Assembly (NCBI GenBank): GCA_031216445.1
Contig: CM062196.1
Location: 2,403,501 to 2,467,500 of the forward strand
Direction: 5' to 3'
Source: Lateolabrax maculatus
Lineage: Eukaryota > Chordata > Actinopteri > Acropomatiformes > Lateolabracidae
DNA: 64,000 nt
Numbering within the stretch: the stretch's first letter is position 1; every line of letters begins with the position of its first letter. The notes beneath the pieces are model-generated. The model searched no databases, was not told where the DNA came from, and saw only the letters and a list, made by a program, of their open reading frames with translations. This document shows, piece after piece, positions 58,401 to 64,000 of this stretch. The position numbers and the translations under genes are program-made.

Positions 58401-61400
58401 TACGCCGAGTAAAGTCATCTCTCTTTCATTTCACACCCCAGTGGAGATGTGTAACTGATGCTCCATGATCCCATTCCAGATGATGATGTGTCTGTCCAGC
58501 CTCGGGCTGCAGTGAAGTCGACTGCTACTGTACGTGTCTCTGTGGGGCTTGTTCAAGCTGCAGAGGCGACTGGAACGGCTGCAGAAACGGGAGCTCTACT
58601 GAGATGCATCTCAATGAGAACAGGGGAGGATGTTTTTCTCACATTTTCACTGTAGCCCACACTGGGAGCTGCATATTTACTACATACATACTGTGCAATG
58701 CATGTTCCCTGCAACACTATACCCAATAACACTTTTAAAACCAGGCAGAAAAAAACCTCAGGCATAGATAAAACTCTCAGCATAAATATCAACATAGCTC
58801 ATGATGATAGGGACACACTGTATAAATCTACAGACAAATATGAAAACATCTTGTTAAATGTGATGGTGAAGAAGATGATTTCCCTTTAAATGTTTGAGAA
58901 ATGAGGTAAAGTTAGTAAGATAAATTAATGATGAAGGGAAAGCAAAAAATGATTTTTATGGGTGAAATGAGATAAAACCTATAACTACTGTTGGTACAAA
59001 AATGAATGAATGATGTTCTTCAACAAAAAAAATGAAAGATGTGATGTTATTTATTTAAACACATTTACAGTAAATGTATACTAACAAATAACACATTATA
59101 ATAAATCAAGTCTTTCACCTTCTAAAAGTCCAACAAAGAATTTAAAATTAGGGCTAAATTTCTTATTAATGCACTAACAATGAAAATGAGGTGACATTGA
59201 TTTCTCTGAGACAACTGAAACTGAGATCATGCAATGAAATAAAACATTACAAGCATTACCAGCAGCAAGACTTAAAGCCTTAAATATGGTTTTCTAATTA
59301 TTGGTTGAACCAACAATTTAATTTTGAAAAGTGGAAACTGAAACCCTTTAGTTGGTGGAAGATAATTGAATTACCTGTAAACATTCTTCATGAAATCTTA
59401 TTTTCTAACAGCTTTATTGTTCACAAACGGTTTTATAGTGACCATTTCCCATTACTTAGAGACATAATTGTCACCAATATGCATAATTGTGTTTTGCTTC
59501 ACCACACAGCATGAATTAGAAGCAAGAGAAGGATTTGAAGACAGGCATGAACAAACAAAAGGATATAGCTATAAATAATCACTGTTTGATTAAAAATGCA
59601 CATACTGATCCACAACCGTAGGATGCATATGACAGATTGAATTGCAGTAGTGCTAGTAACCTAAAATATCGATCAAATTAAAGAGAAATACCACAAATAA
59701 ACATCTTAAGAACTGGAAATTGCAATAAAATAGCTGAAATTGAGTTGGATCTGTTAACAAGTTGTTGCTAACAATCAAACAAAGAAGGAAACATGAAAAT
59801 GAATGTGAATACTTTTAACACAACATGAATTCTTTACCCGTGGCTATAGTCAATATGGCATTTCCAAATATGGAGGCTTAAACTTACTTAAACTAATCTG
59901 CTGTTATCTGTACCAGAGAGACTGAAATGAGCTTAAATCTCCTCCCAGCAGCAAGAATATCAATTTTACTGCCAACAGAAATCACATAAATGACACACGT
60001 CTGAGCACCACCTGTTCCCGAAATACCTCTTGAACTGAAAATAACCAGGATCACTGAGACCATTTAAGAGCAGAGCAAAATGAACAACTAGCCTTCAAGG
60101 TTTCATAAAACCAGAATCCCTCAGCAATCCAGACTGAGCTTTTGTTCCCATGACAGCAGCAGGAGGACTGATGAGCCTGATATGGACCACGTGTGCCACA
60201 CAGAACATCAGATATTCATAAAGATGACTGTATATGTCGTGCTTCCCTGTTCATAAAAATAGCACTTTTCATGACAGCATTTATTCGACAGCTATGGCTC
60301 CTCCAAATTATTGAGGTGATTAACCAAATGTAATTTGGACTCAGTGATGTGATTGCACTGCCGGCTTAGAGAGGAAGAGGGAGAAGGAAAAAACCAAACA
60401 ACAGAGTGGGAGTCGAAGGGAGGGAAAACAAGAATTCTGGGCAGCAACATCCCAGGAGTCTTGTTCGGTAGACAGACACTGATGTTGAAATTCAGATCAC
60501 ACATACGCCTGCAAACCATGCAGCTCACCAGGGAGGGGAAGGATGAGAGATGGAGGGGGGTTAAGAAAGGGACAGAGGCAGACTGAGAGCCTGTATGACA
60601 GCATCCAGAGGAGGCTGAACCTTCATCTACATGTTTATCACATGCATGTAATCACGACAACTTCCAGTGAAATGGTAGAACTGAAGAACTGCATCAAAAA
60701 AACTGGATTCATGTTCATTAAATTCCACCTAAATTAGAATACACATATAATCTCATATATTACGATTAACGGATGGTAAAAAATGGAAAAAGTCCTAGAC
60801 TCAATGACAACAGAGTGGTGATTTAATGACGATATCAGCCCGATAATATCCCGACTCGACAGATGTAGGGCGTCGGGAAGGAAAATGGCCATCAGGTGTG
60901 CCCATTGTTTGTTTAATTTCATCGTGTGCAACACCCAACGTCCCATCTGGGATGCCTCATGACATCCCGACAAGAAGACGAGTGTGTTAAAATTTTTTTG
61001 CCTTCTCTCACCAAGTACGATGAATTCACGACACATACTTGACCAATAGGAGCACACCGCCCTCTTCCCATAAACATGGCGACATTAAGAGGAATGATGT
61101 TGCTGGTGCTGTGAGGTAAAACAAAACTCTTTTTTGTTTTTTTAGGCTTTTGTGCTCTCAAAAGATAACCACGACTAGGTCAAAATCAATAAAACCAGCA
61201 TGAAAATGACTACAATCTGAAACGATCGCATGAGAGTTTACGAAGCACAGCCATATGCCGATGATACGCTATGACTGGCTTAATGAATGGTGAATTGTCT
61301 TTTCTAATTCCTCATTCGTTGATTAAAGACAGAAAATATGGCAGTTTGCCTTTATTTGACAGTGATAGTAGAGATTCAGACAGGTAATGCAGAATCGTAC

Positions 61401-64000
61401 CGGGGATGTTGCAGGTATGTGGTGCATCTTAACCACTCTGCTACCGCACACAAGTTTTAATAATAAATAAGTTTGTTCTCAGCAGGGAAACAGTTGTCTG
61501 TTTGAAAGGATCCACTTCCCTTGCCAAAATCAGTGGAAGAGCTCTTACATATTCAGACTGTGCCATCTCAGTTATCCTGTGTCACATTTTTATAATGTGG
61601 CGTGGTGACAAATGTGTACACAGAGTGAAGGTAAGTGTACACAAACATAGACGGGTGAGAGAAGAGGGAGGCTGGCAGCAACGACAGCCAGCCGGATGAA
61701 GAGACGCAAACAGAGCCTCGTGATTCTGCCGAATCACTTGTTTGCATACTGAGCAAAGCAGATGGGTAAATGAGTGCAAACACAAACCCAACACATACAC
61801 TCATGTCCACACGGGGAAGAGTTATTGGATTAGCTTTTATGCATACACAACACAGCACAGCAGACTACCAACACAGTATTTCCTTGGACACACCTGCTTT
61901 ACTGCCAAGACAAATATTTGGCCGTAATTTCCACTTTTAGGGTTTACAAAAATACCACAGTGTGAGAAACTCTGAGTTGATCAAAATCCTCAGGTATTTT
62001 AAGACATTTATTGACCTTTTTTGCCACAACTCCTCATAGGTAATGTTGCAAAAGACAGTTGTCTTTGTAGTAAAGATCATTTTTATCACAAAGTAAATTT
62101 CTATTAAGGACATTATAGGTGCTTATAGTCGTAATGCTGCAATTTATGCGGCCTTATTATGGAAAGCATCAAACTATTACAGGAGAACGTCTGGCTTCAT
62201 TGTGTCCTCCCACACACTTTTGAAACCAAACCTACGCCCTTTGCAAAATCTTTAAACAACATGTTTCCCATGCTCTGATAATGTGCATTTCATGTATTTC
62301 TCTTTTTGCATTTTACTATTTTTCTGTCTTCTCCACCCTCAAGTCCCTCTATCCATCAATCCTTCTCCAGATACAGCAAAGCTATATGATGTTGATTGCG
62401 TCTAATCAGGTGCTCCCTCCAGCCAGTATTCACACAGTGCATAAATCAGTAGAAAAGGGCAAGGCATAATGGGTAAGTGGGGGCTCTGAATGCTGAAAAG
62501 GGGGAAAGGGGGGGAGGAGAAGGCTTGTACCAAACTGGCATGAGGTAGACTTTACCAGCTGTACTCGCTGTACATACCGTTTTGCCTTCATCCGTCACCC
62601 GCCCCTCCCAGCTCTTGTTTGGGGGTTTGTGTTTGTTCATTCTGGGTCAGAGGCGGTTAACAAACAGGGGGTCTTCACTCAGGGCCCCACTCAATGTCCT
62701 CCATTGATCTGCAAATGCGAGGAGGGGAGCAGCAGCACTTTTAGCTCCTTTTGTCTGGAAGAACAACAAGGTTTGAGTGCGGCTATTTGTTTACTGTCAT
62801 GCAATATTTGACTCTTATTCGGTTCTGTGGCATGTGTGTTTGGCCCCCGCGTGAGACGCAGGAGCCCGGAGTAACAACGATGCTGCTATAAACAGAGCAG
62901 GGAGAAGAGGGCACAGGGAGGTACACTAATGAACTGCAGAGGTGGAAATGATTTGAAGGGGTGCTAGATGAACTGTGAGTTGAACTAGGAAACCAACTGG
63001 AAAGAGAAAGGTCTAATATTTAATTAGTGATGATTTGTTTGAATTTAAAGTGGAAATTAACTATCACTTTTCATAAGTTATCAACTCTTACCCAAGTAAC
63101 ATACTCTAGATATATCATGTATATGTCAAATGAGTATTAACATAAGCTGTTACCGCAGAATTAATTCAAATGGATGTGTTAGTTCTCATGAATTCTAATG
63201 CGATTTTTATTTTTTTATTTTACAGCCCTGGTCAATGCAGGCACTTAAATTTGACATAACTACTCATCACTGGTGGCCCCAAAAAATGCTGCAGAAAATG
63301 CAGTTTAAACGTTATGTAGTGCCATATAGCTAGAAAACTGTTTGACTGTTTCACCATAACTGCCCAACCGCATGCAACTGTTTTATTTTTTTCGACACTG
63401 CTACTGTCGTGAGCCACACAATAGAGAGCTGTGGTCCAAACTGTGACCACCAGTGGTTTAATTAACACTGTACACTGATGAGGTTTACTGATGAATATAA
63501 TGGCGCTGGTCAGTAGTCAGGAGCCCCTGAGCAGAGGAGAGAAGCTGGGTCAGGCAGAAAGGCGGAGGCCAGCAGCAGCAGAGGGCTCCAGCAGAGGCAC
63601 CATATGCGAAAAAGACACAACTCAGCTGAGCGGTAAGATCTGACCAGAGGGACGACTCTATTACATCTGAGCCTCACATGCACGTCAGCACACAAACTAT
63701 GGAAGCAAAGAAAGGCCAAAATAATAAGAAGAAGAATAACACAGTAACTTAAAGCACTGAAGTATTTTACTTTGGTAATCATTTATCCGAATTAATGTTG
63801 TTGTGTTGTACATCCAGACAGTATGCACTTTAAACATACGCACGTAAACACTTTAGCATCTTACAATTACATCATGATGTGTTATAAACATCATGTATTA
63901 ATTATTTATATACTGCTCATAAATGCCAAAATATAATACTATTTCTGTAGTTTTATCACCATGAGTGACCTATTACATATTGTCACAATACATTGTTATA
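55420..64000. other. Right-hand non-coding stretch
   Basis: There are no exons I can support on either strand across 8.6 kb. Known contents are a CA tract at 58311-58333 and scattered short chance open frames. The sequence is AT-rich, with CpG sites rare and dispersed. Confidence 0.45.
58311..58333. repeat. (CA)n microsatellite
   Basis: Uninterrupted CA units. Confidence 0.95.

Overview
The window looks like nuclear DNA of a ray-finned fish, probably a spiny-rayed teleost. It is AT-rich, has many microsatellites, and carries split genes with GT-AG introns and repeat fragments of teleost type. There are no bacterial features. All gene calls come from reading translated exons and matching splice sites and phases by eye; no database search was run.

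Two class B (secretin-family) GPCR genes lie tail to tail in the left half. On the + strand, 3845-11307 holds the last ten coding exons of a growth-hormone-releasing-hormone-type receptor (ghrhr): the second part of the hormone-binding ectodomain, all seven membrane helices and the cytoplasmic tail. The exons for the signal peptide and first half of the ectodomain are not visible and probably lie left of the window. On the - strand, 30005-19563 holds a complete coding set of thirteen exons (448 residues) for the PACAP type 1 receptor (adcyap1r1, PAC1), including signal peptide and start codon. The first coding exon opens with a clear 3' splice site upstream of the ATG, so at least one untranslated exon lies further upstream. 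A GC- and CpG-richer block at 31.6-31.9 kb is a candidate for it. Exon lengths of the two genes run in parallel (98, 133, 154, 61, 70, 89/92, 130 and 42 bp), as expected for paralogues. Both receptors are expected to signal through Gs and cAMP to GHRH/PACAP-family peptides.

11308-19562 is the shared 3' intergenic space, probably mostly two 3' UTRs. A poly(A) signal for ghrhr may be near 12.57 kb. For adcyap1r1 a candidate is near 14.25 kb on the - strand, which would give a 3' UTR of about 5.3 kb.

The long first coding intron of adcyap1r1 (25591-29858) contains a broken copy of a coiled-coil protein gene and a small inverted-repeat element that has a shorter relative in a ghrhr intron.

From 32 to 64 kb I find no convincing protein-coding exon. 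This region holds microsatellites, a 519-bp CT tract next to a CpG-rich block at 39.97-40.31 kb (a possible promoter of an unseen gene), transposon relics (two with terminal inverted repeats and flanking target duplications), an L2-like LINE 3' fragment, and a near-perfect 22-bp-stem hairpin at 50.1 kb.

The most interesting points are the convergent receptor pair (recalled as head-to-tail in human), the inverted-repeat element family shared by introns of both receptors, the element with a perfect 10-bp target duplication, the hairpin, and the CpG/CT-tract block. I saw no CRISPR array, phage, virus or bacterial-type system.
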